NCBI GenBank assembly: GCA_036405815.1
Contig: DASWWX010000053.1
Coordinates: 173,886-237,885 of the forward strand
From: Solimonas sp036405815
GTDB taxonomy: Bacteria > Pseudomonadota > Gammaproteobacteria > Nevskiales > Nevskiaceae
Direction: 5' to 3'
Length of the DNA stretch: 64,000 nt
A program made the translations under genes and the position numbers. Numbering within the stretch: the first letter of the stretch is position 1; each line of letters starts with the position of its first letter. The notes beneath the pieces were generated by a model. It was not told the DNA's origin. It did no database searches and saw only the letters and a program-made list of their open reading frames with translations. This document shows positions 10,142 through 20,858 of the stretch, piece after piece.

Positions 10142-10179
10142 TTAAAAGTTGAAATATCTGACTATGTTTCAACTTTAAA
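10142..10179. promoter_or_regulatory. AT-rich palindrome, candidate operator between RND operon and slyD
   Basis: Arms AAAGTTGAAA (10145-10154) and TTTCAACTTT (10167-10176) are perfect inverted repeats around a 12-nt spacer. They extend to 13 bp arms with one mismatch. The site is strikingly AT-rich in a GC-rich setting and sits in the 375-bp gap (9941-10315) between the divergent adaptor and slyD genes. It contains TTGAAA on both strands, which could serve as a -35 element. It is not a terminator because there is no GC stem or T-run. I infer an operator for a dimeric repressor (TetR or MarR type) controlling the pump, but no such gene is in the window. The rest of the gap shows nothing else convincing. 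Confidence 0.55.
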
Positions 10180-10315
10180 CGCCGCTCGATCCCCCTCCCG
10201 ATGCGCGGTTGGACGCTGCGGACCGTCAAAAGGTTGCGCCGTCGTCGGGCCGCGCGCAACACCGCCAGCCATCCCTCATCTGTTAGCATCGCCGCTCTTT
10301 TTGCCGGGAAATCCC

Positions 10316-10798
10316 ATGGAAATCGCCGATCAGCGCGTCGTATTGATGCATTACACCCTCACCAACGATCGCGGCGAAGTCCTCGACAGTTCGCGCGGCC
10401 ACGAACCGCTGGCCTTCCTGCAGGGCGCCGGCAACATCATTCCCGGTCTCGAGAAGGCGCTGGTCGGCAAGCGCGCCGGCGACAAGCTGCAGGTCAAGGT
10501 CGCACCGGCCGACGGCTACGGCGAGCGCCGCGACGACATGGTCCAGCAGGTGCCGCGTCGCGCCTTCCAGGGCGTCAAGGACATCCAGCCCGGCATGAGC
10601 TTTCACGCCCAAGGCAGCCACGGCCCGATGCAGGTCACGGTGACGCGCGTCGCCGGCGACATGGTCACGGTCGACGGCAATCACCCGCTCGCCGGCGAAA
10701 CGCTGAACTTCGACGTTGAAATCACCGACGTGCGCGAAGCCACGGCCGAAGAGATGTCCCATGGTCACGTGCACGGTCCGGGCGGCCATCATCACTGA
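10316..10798 (+). CDS. slyD: FKBP-type peptidyl-prolyl isomerase SlyD
   Basis: SlyD is a cytoplasmic prolyl isomerase, chaperone and nickel-binding metallochaperone. The 160-residue product has an FKBP core split by an insert-in-flap domain (about 70-120). FKBP-typical elements include LDSSRGHEPLAFLQG and IIPGLEKALVG. The C-terminal tail carries a compact histidine-rich stretch (HGHVHGPGGHHH), shorter than in E. coli but enough for metal binding. The ATG at 10316 gives the family N-terminus (MEIADQRVVLMHYTL); a TTG five codons upstream is unlikely. A TAGCAT -10-like hexamer lies about 10287-10292. The gene stands alone and is followed by an intrinsic terminator. Confidence 0.9.
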   Translation: MEIADQRVVLMHYTLTNDRGEVLDSSRGHEPLAFLQGAGNIIPGLEKALVGKRAGDKLQVKVAPADGYGERRDDMVQQVPRRAFQGVKDIQPGMSFHAQGSHGPMQVTVTRVAGDMVTVDGNHPLAGETLNFDVEITDVREATAEEMSHGHVHGPGGHHH

Positions 10799-10866
10799 GC
10801 GCCCGACGCGCGCCTTCCGCGCGCGCGCCGCGGGCCCGTAAGCCCGATACCGACAAGCGTCCATAG

Positions 10867-10897
10867 ATCCCCGCGTCCGGCGCGGGGATTTTGTTTT
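10867..10897 (+). terminator. intrinsic terminator of slyD
   Basis: A perfect 9-bp stem (ATCCCCGCG with CGCGGGGAT) closes a 5-nt loop and is followed by TTTGTTTT on the + strand. It lies about 70 bp after the slyD stop and upstream of no other rightward gene. Confidence 0.85.
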
Positions 10898-10936
10898 CGC
10901 AGCCTCGTCAGCCGAAGCGACGCGCAGCGGCGGGGG

Positions 10937-11992
10937 TCACGGCGCGGGTTTCGGCCCGAAACGCTGATCCCAGCTATCGCGCTGCTGGATCAGTCGTTGG
11001 TCCTGCCACAGCACAAAGGGCCGTGTGCGTAGCGCGCCGCCGACTTCGCTGACGGCGAGATCGAGATTGCTGGCCACGCGCAAGGCCCCGTCGCGGAACT
11101 CCGAGCGCCCGGATCGCTCGCGCGGCAGCTGCGGCATGCTCCGGCGCAGTACCGTGCGGTAGGCCTCGGCATCGCCGGGTTCGAACTCGGCCTGCAGCAG
11201 CCGATCGTTAAAGAACTGCAGCTCCAGCACGCCTTCGACACCGAGATGGCGATAGCCGCGCACCCGCAGCAGATCCAGATTGCGCGGCGGCGCATCCTTG
11301 CGCGGGCGGGCGTGATTGGATTCCTGGATCGGCTCGTACTTCGCCGCCACCAGCGCGGTATGCACGGCATCGACGCTGCTGTAGCTGCGGAACTTGGCGA
11401 TCAGCGGCACCGGGTTCGGCAGGCGCTCGGTGAACGCCCGGTAGTCGCGCGTCTGTTGCGCTTCCAGTCGCGTCAGGACTTCGTCTTCTTCCTCGCTCTC
11501 GACCACGACAGCCGGCGGCGCGGCGGGCGTGGGAGCAGGGACAACCGCCGGTGAAGGCGCGGATGCCGGCGGCGCGGCGGCAGGCGTCCCCGTGGCTGCC
11601 GCCACTGCGGCCTTGTCGGTTGATTCCTTCTTGTCCCCGGCTGCCTTCTTGGCCGCATCGGCCGGGTCGGGCACGGTCGCCTTCGCTGGCACCGGGGTCG
11701 GCGCCGTCTCGTTCGCCGATGGCGCGGGCGGCTTCTTGACGATCGCGGCTTCGAGCGCCTCCTCCGGCACCAGCGCCACTTCGCCGTCGGGATCGTCGCT
11801 CAGCGGGTTGCCCGGCGTGGTGACCAGCGCCCGCTTGGAAGACGCCGCGGGGTCGGGTCCGAACAGCGGCGGCAGCCACGAGACGACGGCCAGCACGATC
11901 AGCAACGCCGCCAGCCAGCGCAGCGGGCGCCACTTCTTCCACCAGTCCGGCGGCTCCAGCCAGTCGCGCTTTCTACGGGGCGGCGTTGTCAT
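10937..11992 (-). CDS. membrane-anchored protein of unknown function with Ala/Pro-rich linker
   Basis: I do not recognise this 351-residue protein. It has a short positively charged and Trp-rich N-terminus, one membrane helix at about 28-45 (LRWLAALLIVLAVVSWLP), then a long low-complexity Ala/Pro/Lys/Glu linker to about 165. A C-terminal folded domain follows (about 170-345), beginning LTRLEAQQTRDYRAFTERLP. The layout (N-in anchor, flexible spacer, periplasmic domain) resembles cell-envelope proteins that reach across the periplasm. It begins about 80 bp downstream of metH on the same strand and may share its transcript. The ORF is clearly real from its composition and the anchor, but the function is open. 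Confidence 0.7.
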   Translation of the reverse strand: MTTPPRRKRDWLEPPDWWKKWRPLRWLAALLIVLAVVSWLPPLFGPDPAASSKRALVTTPGNPLSDDPDGEVALVPEEALEAAIVKKPPAPSANETAPTPVPAKATVPDPADAAKKAAGDKKESTDKAAVAAATGTPAAAPPASAPSPAVVPAPTPAAPPAVVVESEEEDEVLTRLEAQQTRDYRAFTERLPNPVPLIAKFRSYSSVDAVHTALVAAKYEPIQESNHARPRKDAPPRNLDLLRVRGYRHLGVEGVLELQFFNDRLLQAEFEPGDAEAYRTVLRRSMPQLPRERSGRSEFRDGALRVASNLDLAVSEVGGALRTRPFVLWQDQRLIQQRDSWDQRFGPKPAP

Positions 11993-12073
11993 GGGCGCTA
12001 TTAATCCCGATCCCCGCTTCGCCGTCCAGAATCCGGGCGACGCCCATCCGCCACCGCAGGCCGGCGCTCCGCC

Positions 12074-15859
<3,786 letters not shown>

Positions 15860-15893
15860 GGCGGAAAGGCGTCGGCAAAAAGCGGAGCTGGGC

Positions 15894-15925
15894 ATTTTAT
15901 CTCTTTATCCGGATAAGCGGATATA
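15894..15925 (-). promoter_or_regulatory. metH promoter with operator-like palindrome
   Basis: On the minus strand a TAAAAT -10 (15894-15899) lies about 35 nt before the metH start. Directly upstream is the palindrome TATCCGGATA (15906-15915), flanked by a further half-site giving TATCCGCT then TATCCGGA in direct order (to 15925). The palindrome covers the spacer between -10 and -35, a good place for repression. I infer a methionine-regulon operator; from memory it resembles sites proposed for ArsR-type SahR regulators in proteobacteria, but I cannot verify that here. Confidence 0.5.
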
Positions 15926-15986
15926 GCGCGTGGGGCGGGCTTTTTACCGCTCGTCCGCCGATTCCCGCCTCGCGTCCCGTCGCACC

Positions 15987-16014
15987 GCGACATGCCCCCA
16001 GACGTCGGTATCTT
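15987..16014 (+). promoter_or_regulatory. candidate sigma-70 promoter of the C-rich small RNA
   Basis: GCGACA (15987-15992) and TATCTT (16009-16014) are separated by 16 bp and would start transcription near 16020-16022. That is just before the first stem of the RNA candidate. The hexamers are moderate matches only. Confidence 0.35.
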
Positions 16015-16020
16015 TTGCTC

Positions 16021-16147
16021 ACTGGTTGCGGTTGGTGCGAAGCGTAAAGTGCTCTCCAACGGCAACCGATCTCTCCCCCAACCCGGATCCCCCCAACACT
16101 TCCGGGTCTTTAAAGGCCAGACTCTCCCCAGTCTGGCCTTGTTTTTT
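16021..16147 (+). ncRNA. candidate small RNA with three stem-loops and C-rich unpaired motifs
   Basis: This region between metH and rubredoxin folds into three consecutive hairpins with no convincing coding frame. Stem 1 pairs 16024-16029 (GGTTGC) with 16062-16067 (GCAACC) and 16031-16035 with 16056-16060, with one G-G mismatch between. The linker 16068-16080 is single-stranded and contains CTCTCCCCC. Stem 2 pairs ACCCGGA (16081-16087) with TCCGGGT (16101-16107) around a loop with TCCCCCC. Stem 3 is an 11-bp terminator stem with loop CTCCCC. No rightward gene precedes it for over 5 kb, so the terminator needs its own transcript. C-rich loops are known in trans-acting small RNAs that pair with G-rich ribosome-binding sites, such as sX13 of Xanthomonas. 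Homology to that RNA is not shown here. Confidence 0.55.
16113..16147 (+). terminator. strong intrinsic terminator of the small RNA candidate
   Basis: A perfect 11-bp stem (AAGGCCAGACT at 16113-16123 with AGTCTGGCCTT at 16130-16140) closes a 6-nt C-rich loop. G and six T follow (16141-16147). The T-run is only on the + strand, so it does not end metH transcription. Confidence 0.9.
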
Positions 16148-16167
16148 GGTGCCGCCGGCAACGCCTT

Positions 16168-16196
16168 TTCGCCGAGCCGCAGGCATGGGCTAAGAT
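16168..16196 (+). promoter_or_regulatory. candidate promoter of rubredoxin-ppnP
   Basis: TAAGAT at 16191-16196 is a good -10 hexamer about 65 nt before the rubredoxin start and just after the small RNA terminator. The -35 region near 16168-16172 is weak. Other genes here have a similar TARNAT hexamer followed by GC-rich sequence. Confidence 0.35.
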
Positions 16197-16261
16197 GCGC
16201 CGCCTTTTTACGGGCGCCCCGTGACCGCCACGACCGCGCCCCCTGCCGACGAGAAGCCTGC

Positions 16262-16435
16262 ATGCCGTACAAGAAGTGGCGCTGCCTGATCTGCGATTAC
16301 GTTTACGACGAGGAAACCGGTGCGCCGAGCGACGGCATCGCCCCCGGCACGCGCTGGGCCGATGTGCCGGAATCCTGGACCTGCCCGGATTGCGGGGCCT
16401 CCAAGGCCGACTTCCAGATGGTCGAGATCGACTGA
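16262..16435 (+). CDS. rubredoxin
   Basis: This 57-residue iron protein passes single electrons, typically to alkane hydroxylases or oxygen/peroxide-detoxifying partners. Two CxxC knuckles hold one iron: CLIC at residues 8-11 (WRCLICDYVYDE) and CPDC at about 41-44 (WTCPDCGASKADF). The AlkG2-type aromatic residues around them are intact. Length and both motifs are textbook. It is followed after 9 bp by ppnP, so the two are co-transcribed. No alkane hydroxylase or rubredoxin reductase is nearby, so the redox partner is unknown. Confidence 0.95.
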   Translation: MPYKKWRCLICDYVYDEETGAPSDGIAPGTRWADVPESWTCPDCGASKADFQMVEID

Positions 16436-16444
16436 GCGCACCCC

Positions 16445-16756
16445 ATGAGCCAGTTCGACAACGTCTCCGTCGTCAAGAAAGCCAACGTCTACTTCGACGG
16501 CAAGTGCGTCAGCCATACGGTGCTGCTTGCCGACGGCACGCGCAAGAGCGTCGGCGTGATCCTGCCGTCCAAGCTCACGTTCACGACCGGCGCACCGGAA
16601 GTGATGGAGATCATCGACGGCCGCTGCCGCGTGACGCTCAAGGGCGAAACCGCGACCAAGGACTACACCGGCGGCCAGTCGTTCTCCGTGCCCGGGAATT
16701 CCGCATTCGATATCGAAGCACTCGACGCGGTGCATTACGTCTGCCATTTCGGCTAA
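16445..16756 (+). CDS. ppnP: pyrimidine/purine nucleoside phosphorylase PpnP (YaiE/DUF1255)
   Basis: PpnP is a small cupin-fold enzyme that phosphorolyses a broad range of nucleosides to base and ribose 1-phosphate in the cytosol. The 103-residue product matches the family length. Family segments are visible: ANVYFDGKCVSHTV near residue 14, VGVILP in the middle, and GQSFSVPGNSAFDIE near 78-92. It follows rubredoxin by 9 bp and is ended by a hairpin with a T-run. The pairing with rubredoxin has no obvious biochemical logic. Confidence 0.92.
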   Translation: MSQFDNVSVVKKANVYFDGKCVSHTVLLADGTRKSVGVILPSKLTFTTGAPEVMEIIDGRCRVTLKGETATKDYTGGQSFSVPGNSAFDIEALDAVHYVCHFG

Positions 16757-16782
16757 GAGCGTTTCGAGGTTTGTTGCACAAG

Positions 16783-16810
16783 CGCCGGCCCTGCCGGCGT
16801 TTTTGTTTTA
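16783..16810 (+). terminator. intrinsic terminator after ppnP
   Basis: CGCCGGC (16783-16789) pairs with GCCGGCG (16793-16799) across a 3-nt loop. TTTTTGTTTT follows. Confidence 0.85.
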
Positions 16811-16995
16811 AAGGCTCATGCTTTGAGCCAGCATGCGCCTACAAATGGCGACGGTCCCATTAAGAGAACCGTCATGATGCGCAGCCCACACTCCGCCGAA
16901 GCTGCTTCGCCGCTCCCGGCACCATTGCTACCGCTGGTCAGCAACCGACTTGCGGTTGCAGACGACATGCCAAGAATCGGTGAGCAGTCCCTAGC

Positions 16996-17022
16996 GCGGA
17001 ACGTCGGTTCCGCATCCGGAGG
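16996..17022 (+). promoter_or_regulatory. leader hairpin and Shine-Dalgarno of the 17030 gene
   Basis: GCGGAAC (16996-17002) and GTTCCGC (17007-17013) form a 7-bp stem with a GTCG loop. It ends 4 nt before a perfect GGAGG (17018-17022), which sits 7 nt before ATG 17030. The Shine-Dalgarno decides this start over longer in-frame ORFs. A stem this close to the ribosome site could tune translation. Between the ppnP terminator and here (16811-16995) only minor inverted repeats are visible. Confidence 0.45.
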
Positions 17023-17029
17023 TACTGCG

Positions 17030-17689
17030 ATGAACGCGACTGCGAGCAAGGCGGTTTCGGTGCAGACACTCGAAACCTATGTCAGCGAGTTATGCCGCCA
17101 CTGGGGGCCCGGCTTTACGCTCGCCCCTGCGGCCCATGGCGCTTCGCCCCACAGCTTGGCCCTCCGCACGCCCGACCAGGGCCTGATCGCCATCAGCCTC
17201 CACGGACATGATCTGGAGTTCCGCGCCAGCGGCTGGCCGCAGGTCAACGAATCCGGCTTCAAGCGCAGCTATCACCAGGAGCTATCGGCAAACGTGTCGA
17301 TCACCCGTGGCACGGATGTCGTGGCTCGCGATCTCGAACGACGACTGCTCGTGCCGTACGCCGCCGCGCTGACGCAGGCGCGACGACAGGCCGCGGCGTA
17401 TCGCAGCCTGATCGCCGATGTCGCCGCCTGCCTTGACCACGTCGGCTTCGGCAACGCCGACCGCCACGTGCTGGGCCGCAGCCTGCAAGCGCAGAAGCCG
17501 CACGGCGCGCTCGACGACAATGGCCGGCGCCTGCCCACCACCAGCGTCACCACGATCACCGCGCGCGACGACAGCGCCGCCGGCAACGTCGAGGTTCGCG
17601 GTCTGTCGCTGCCCGAGGTCGAGGCGCTGCACGGCTTCATCGGTGAATTGATCGCGCGACGCAAGCCGGTGCTGCGACTGGCGTCCTGA
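17030..17689 (+). CDS. protein of unknown function (219 residues)
   Basis: I do not recognise this protein. It starts at an ATG with a perfect GGAGG, has no signal peptide or membrane helix, and is probably cytoplasmic. The first third (about 1-80) looks like mixed strands, the middle (about 100-145) is a strongly helical Ala/Arg/Leu stretch (AAALTQARRQAAAYRSLIA), and the end is a helix finishing in RRKPVLRLAS. It stands alone between the ppnP terminator and the AbgT gene, with 173 bp of non-coding sequence before the latter. Codon use matches its neighbours, so nothing suggests recent transfer. Confidence 0.65.
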   Translation: MNATASKAVSVQTLETYVSELCRHWGPGFTLAPAAHGASPHSLALRTPDQGLIAISLHGHDLEFRASGWPQVNESGFKRSYHQELSANVSITRGTDVVARDLERRLLVPYAAALTQARRQAAAYRSLIADVAACLDHVGFGNADRHVLGRSLQAQKPHGALDDNGRRLPTTSVTTITARDDSAAGNVEVRGLSLPEVEALHGFIGELIARRKPVLRLAS

Positions 17690-17862
17690 CGCAGGACGCG
17701 GCGGCGCGCGGCAGCGCGGCCGGCCCCCTCGGGGCTTCGCGCCGTTGTAGCCGCCGGCTCTTCGAACCGCCGCAGCGGCGCCGGATTGGCCTCAGGCGAT
17801 CCGCGCGGGGGGACTGCTAGCATCGCGCTTACTTTCCGCTCTGCCGAACGCGATCGAACGCG

Positions 17863-19482
17863 ATGACTCCATCCAGCGCTGCGCCGCCACCGCCGACGGG
17901 CAACCTCCGAAAATCCGCGTTCGATCGCTTCCTCAACGGGATCGAGTGGCTGGGCAATCTGTTGCCGCACCCGGTCACGCTGTTCGCGCTGCTGAGCCTG
18001 TTCATCGTCCTGCTCTCCGGCCTGCTCGGCGCCTTCGGCCTGTCGGTCGAAGACCCCCGGCCGGCCGGCGCGCCCGGGCGTGCGGCCAACGGCATGATCG
18101 AGGTTGTGAGCCTGCTCAACGCCGCCGGGCTTCGTCGCATCATCGAGAACCTGGTCGCCAACTTCGCGGGCTTCGTGCCGCTGGGCACGGTGCTCGTCGC
18201 CATGCTCGGTGTCGGCGTCGCCGAGCGGTCCGGCCTGCTCAGCGCCGCGATCCGCGCGCTGGTGCTGCAAGCACCCAAGAAGCTGGTGACCGCCGCGGTG
18301 GTGTTCGCGGGCGTGCTGTCCAACACCGCGTCGGAGATGGGCTACGTCGTGCTGATTCCGCTCGGCGCGGCGATCTTCCATTCGCTGGGTCGGCACCCTC
18401 TGGCCGGGCTGGCCGCCGCCTTCGCCGGTGTCTCCGGCGGCTACTCGGCCAACCTGCTGCTCGGCACCGTCGATCCGTTGCTGTCGGGCATCACCGAGGC
18501 CGCCGCGCGGATCATCGATCCGGTCTACGTGGTGCATCCGGCGGTGAACTGGTACTTCATGTTCACCAGCACCTTCGTCATCACCGCGCTCGGTACCTGG
18601 GTGACGCTGGCCATCGTCGAGCCGCGGCTCGGCCCCTACGATGCGGGTCAAGGCGAAAGCGGCCTCGACGAGAACCAGCGCCTGCAACCGCTGACGCCTC
18701 TGGAGCGGCGCGCGCTTCGCGGCGCCGGCCTCGCCGTGCTGGCACTGACCGCACTGGTGTTGCTGATGGTCATCCCGCCGTGGGGGGCACTGCGCCAGCC
18801 CGGCGCCAGCGACACGATCGCTGCGATCACGCCAGTGCTCCGCGGCATCGTCGCGCTGGTGTTCGTGTTCTTCGTCGTTCCGGGTTTCGTCTACGGACGG
18901 ATCACCGGCGTCATGAAAAACGATCGCGACGTCATCGACGCGATGGCCAAGGCGATGAGTACGCTCGGGCTGTATATCGTGCTGGTGTTCTTCGCCGCAC
19001 AGTTCGTCGCGTTCTTCGCGTGGACCCAGCTCGGCCAGATCACCGCCGTGCTCGGTGCGCAGTTTCTCCAGGAGATCGGGCTGACCGGCCCGCTCGTGTT
19101 CCTGCCCTACATCGTGATGTGCATGATCATCAATCTGTCGCTCGGCTCGGCGTCCGCGCAATGGGCGGTGACGGCGCCCATCTTCGTGCCGATGCTGATG
19201 CTGGTCGGCTACAGCCCCGAAGTGATCCAGGCGGCCTACCGCATCGGCGATTCGACCACCAACATCATCACGCCGATGATGAGCTACTTCGGCCTGATCC
19301 TCGCGTTCGCCGCACGCTACGTGAAGGATCTCGGCATCGGCACGCTGATCGCCACGATGTTGCCCTACAGCCTGGTGTTCTCCGTCGGCTGGATCGCGTG
19401 GTTCTTCATCTGGGTGTTTCTGCTCGGCATGCCGGTGGGGCCGGGTGCGCCGACCGACTATCCGGCGCCCGCGCTGCCGTAG
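17863..19482 (+). CDS. AbgT family transporter
   Basis: AbgT proteins are inner-membrane, proton-motive-force-driven transporters. Known members import p-aminobenzoyl-glutamate (AbgT) or export sulfonamides (MtrF, YdaH). The 539-residue product has the family length and signatures: GIEWLGNLLPHPVTLFALL near residue 26 and the conserved AGVSGGYSANLLLGTVDPLL near 185-205. It also has the two re-entrant-type regions and NLSLGSASAQWAVTAPIFVP near 425. About ten membrane segments are evident. A TAGCAT -10-like hexamer lies near 17818. There is no adjacent abgAB amidohydrolase, so uptake for folate salvage is less likely than efflux, but sequence alone does not decide. Confidence 0.9.
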   Translation: MTPSSAAPPPPTGNLRKSAFDRFLNGIEWLGNLLPHPVTLFALLSLFIVLLSGLLGAFGLSVEDPRPAGAPGRAANGMIEVVSLLNAAGLRRIIENLVANFAGFVPLGTVLVAMLGVGVAERSGLLSAAIRALVLQAPKKLVTAAVVFAGVLSNTASEMGYVVLIPLGAAIFHSLGRHPLAGLAAAFAGVSGGYSANLLLGTVDPLLSGITEAAARIIDPVYVVHPAVNWYFMFTSTFVITALGTWVTLAIVEPRLGPYDAGQGESGLDENQRLQPLTPLERRALRGAGLAVLALTALVLLMVIPPWGALRQPGASDTIAAITPVLRGIVALVFVFFVVPGFVYGRITGVMKNDRDVIDAMAKAMSTLGLYIVLVFFAAQFVAFFAWTQLGQITAVLGAQFLQEIGLTGPLVFLPYIVMCMIINLSLGSASAQWAVTAPIFVPMLMLVGYSPEVIQAAYRIGDSTTNIITPMMSYFGLILAFAARYVKDLGIGTLIATMLPYSLVFSVGWIAWFFIWVFLLGMPVGPGAPTDYPAPALP

Positions 19483-19660
19483 CGGGGACCCCCACCCCCT
19501 GTCGCCGGTCACGCCAAAGCGCGGCGAGCCTCACCACGCTGCGCCAGACAGCAGCGCGCAAGCCATTGATCTACCTAGGGTTGGCGGCTGGCATCGGGCC
19601 TGCTTCATCCGGGTGCGGCGCGAGACGCCGCGCACTTCCAGAACAAAAAGGACCTAACCG

Positions 19661-20029
19661 ATGAACTCGAAATCCTTGCTTGCCCTGCTGCTGGCATCCA
19701 CCCTGCTCGGCGGTTGCGTGCTCCATGTCGGCGATGGCGGCGGTGACCGCGACGACCGGATCGCGCGTCAGGAAACACGCAACCGCGATGCCATCAGCCG
19801 CCTGGCGCTCGGCATCGCCATCGACGACGCCCGCAGCCAGCTCGGCGAACCGGACTTCACGGACGCCGCCACCGTCGCCGGGCGCGAAGTGCGCATCCTC
19901 CGTTACCGCACCCATCGCGTCCGCGCAGACGGTGACACCACGCCGGATGAGACGACCCCGCTGATCTTCACCGCCGGCGTGCTGACCGGCATTGGCGAGC
20001 ACGCGGCGCGTGCGGCCTTGAATCCCTGA
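19661..20029 (+). CDS. DUF3192 small lipoprotein
   Basis: This 122-residue envelope protein has a lipoprotein signal ending LLGGC (Cys19). The mature part matches the DUF3192 pattern: an acidic start (GDGGGDRDD), an NRDAISRLALG helix, LGEPDF, then LRYRTHRVRADGDTTPDETTPLIF. That last block is the family hallmark. The fold is related to BamE/SmpA-like small lipoproteins. The role is unknown. The leader of about 175 bp before it has no clear promoter. The gene is convergent with nrdJb. Confidence 0.8.
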   Translation: MNSKSLLALLLASTLLGGCVLHVGDGGGDRDDRIARQETRNRDAISRLALGIAIDDARSQLGEPDFTDAATVAGREVRILRYRTHRVRADGDTTPDETTPLIFTAGVLTGIGEHAARAALNP

Positions 20030-20047
20030 GCGTCGGCAGATCGGTTC

Positions 20048-20075
20048 GGCGGGGCGGTGGTGCTGACGCCCCGCC
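20048..20075. terminator. hairpin between convergent DUF3192 and nrdJb genes
   Basis: GGCGGGGCG (20048-20056) pairs perfectly with CGCCCCGCC (20067-20075) over a 10-nt loop. It fills the gap between two converging genes, so it may stop both transcripts, but there is no T-run on either side. Confidence 0.4.
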
Positions 20076-20076
20076 G

Positions 20077-20847
20077 CTAACCACATTTCGAGTAGCCGCA
20101 GTCCAGGCAGGTGGGGCAACCGTCCTTCATCACCATGTCGCCGCGGCACTGCGGATCGGGACAGCGCTCGATCACCGCCATCGACGCCGGCGAGGGCGAC
20201 AGCGGCGGCTCCGGCGCAGCGGTGGCTGTCGCGTCGATCACCGCCTCGGGCGGTGGCAGGCGTTGCGCGCTGCGGCCCAGGGCATAGCGTGCGGCGAGCG
20301 CATCCAGCGGCTCTTCATTGCCCTGCGCATCGAGGAAGCCGCGCTTGTGCAATTCCTGCTGGATTGACCAGGCGATGGCCGCGACTTCCGAGTCGTGCAC
20401 CAGCCCTTTGCCGGCCGCGTTCTTGCCGTACCAGACCGGGCCACGATCCCAGGACACCTTGCGCAGGTCAGCCAGCGCCTTGACCAGAAACCCGCCGCGC
20501 GCGGCCAGCGACAGCGTACGCATCGTCGCCGACACCCACTGATGTTCGGCGGAGGTTTGCCCCGCCGGCACGAAGAATTCCAGCGGCCGCTCGATGCAGA
20601 CGGTCTGGCCGTTGATGCGCCCGCAGACCACGCCGAAGCCGATCACGAAGTACATCGTCTTGCGGCCGCCGGACGAGGTCAGCGTGATCTTGGTCGTCAC
20701 CGATTCCCAACTGCCTTCCTCGCGCCGGTCGATGCGCAGCGTCAGCGGATTCACATCGACCGCGCCGTCGTTGGCCGGCCCCTGACGGAACACCGACCAG
20801 CCGACGATCTTCTGCGGAATGTGCGTAGGCTTCGATTTGCCGGTCAT
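20077..20847 (-). CDS. nrdJb: class II ribonucleotide reductase accessory/C-terminal subunit NrdJb
   Basis: In the split class II reductases of pseudomonads and relatives, NrdJb (here 256 residues) supplies the C-terminal part of the enzyme and is needed with NrdJa for activity. An N-terminal TSCPD-type region (KITLTSSGGRKTMYFVIGFG) is followed by a helical part. A cysteine-rich end (CPDPQCRG, then CPTCLDCGYSKCG) probably binds zinc and presents the redox cysteines that re-reduce the active site. ATG 20847 is preferred because GAGGA lies 8 nt upstream; GTG 20862, overlapping the nrdJa stop, is possible. Close spacing implies translational coupling with nrdJa. Confidence 0.85.
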   Translation of the reverse strand: MTGKSKPTHIPQKIVGWSVFRQGPANDGAVDVNPLTLRIDRREEGSWESVTTKITLTSSGGRKTMYFVIGFGVVCGRINGQTVCIERPLEFFVPAGQTSAEHQWVSATMRTLSLAARGGFLVKALADLRKVSWDRGPVWYGKNAAGKGLVHDSEVAAIAWSIQQELHKRGFLDAQGNEEPLDALAARYALGRSAQRLPPPEAVIDATATAAPEPPLSPSPASMAVIERCPDPQCRGDMVMKDGCPTCLDCGYSKCG

Positions 20848-20858
20848 CGCGGGGGTCC

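Noticed and set aside
15926..16020. Possible cobalamin or SAM riboswitch in the metH leader
   Set aside because: The predicted metH transcript starts near 15887, leaving about 28 nt of leader, and no B12-box or SAM riboswitch core was seen.
15930..16193. 87-codon open frame across the small RNA candidate
   Set aside because: It has no Shine-Dalgarno, and the sequence is better explained by three hairpins and a terminator. The frame runs through the terminator.
15992..16435. Extended rubredoxin start giving 147 residues
   Set aside because: It would translate through the intrinsic terminator; the 57-residue form from ATG 16262 is the exact family length.
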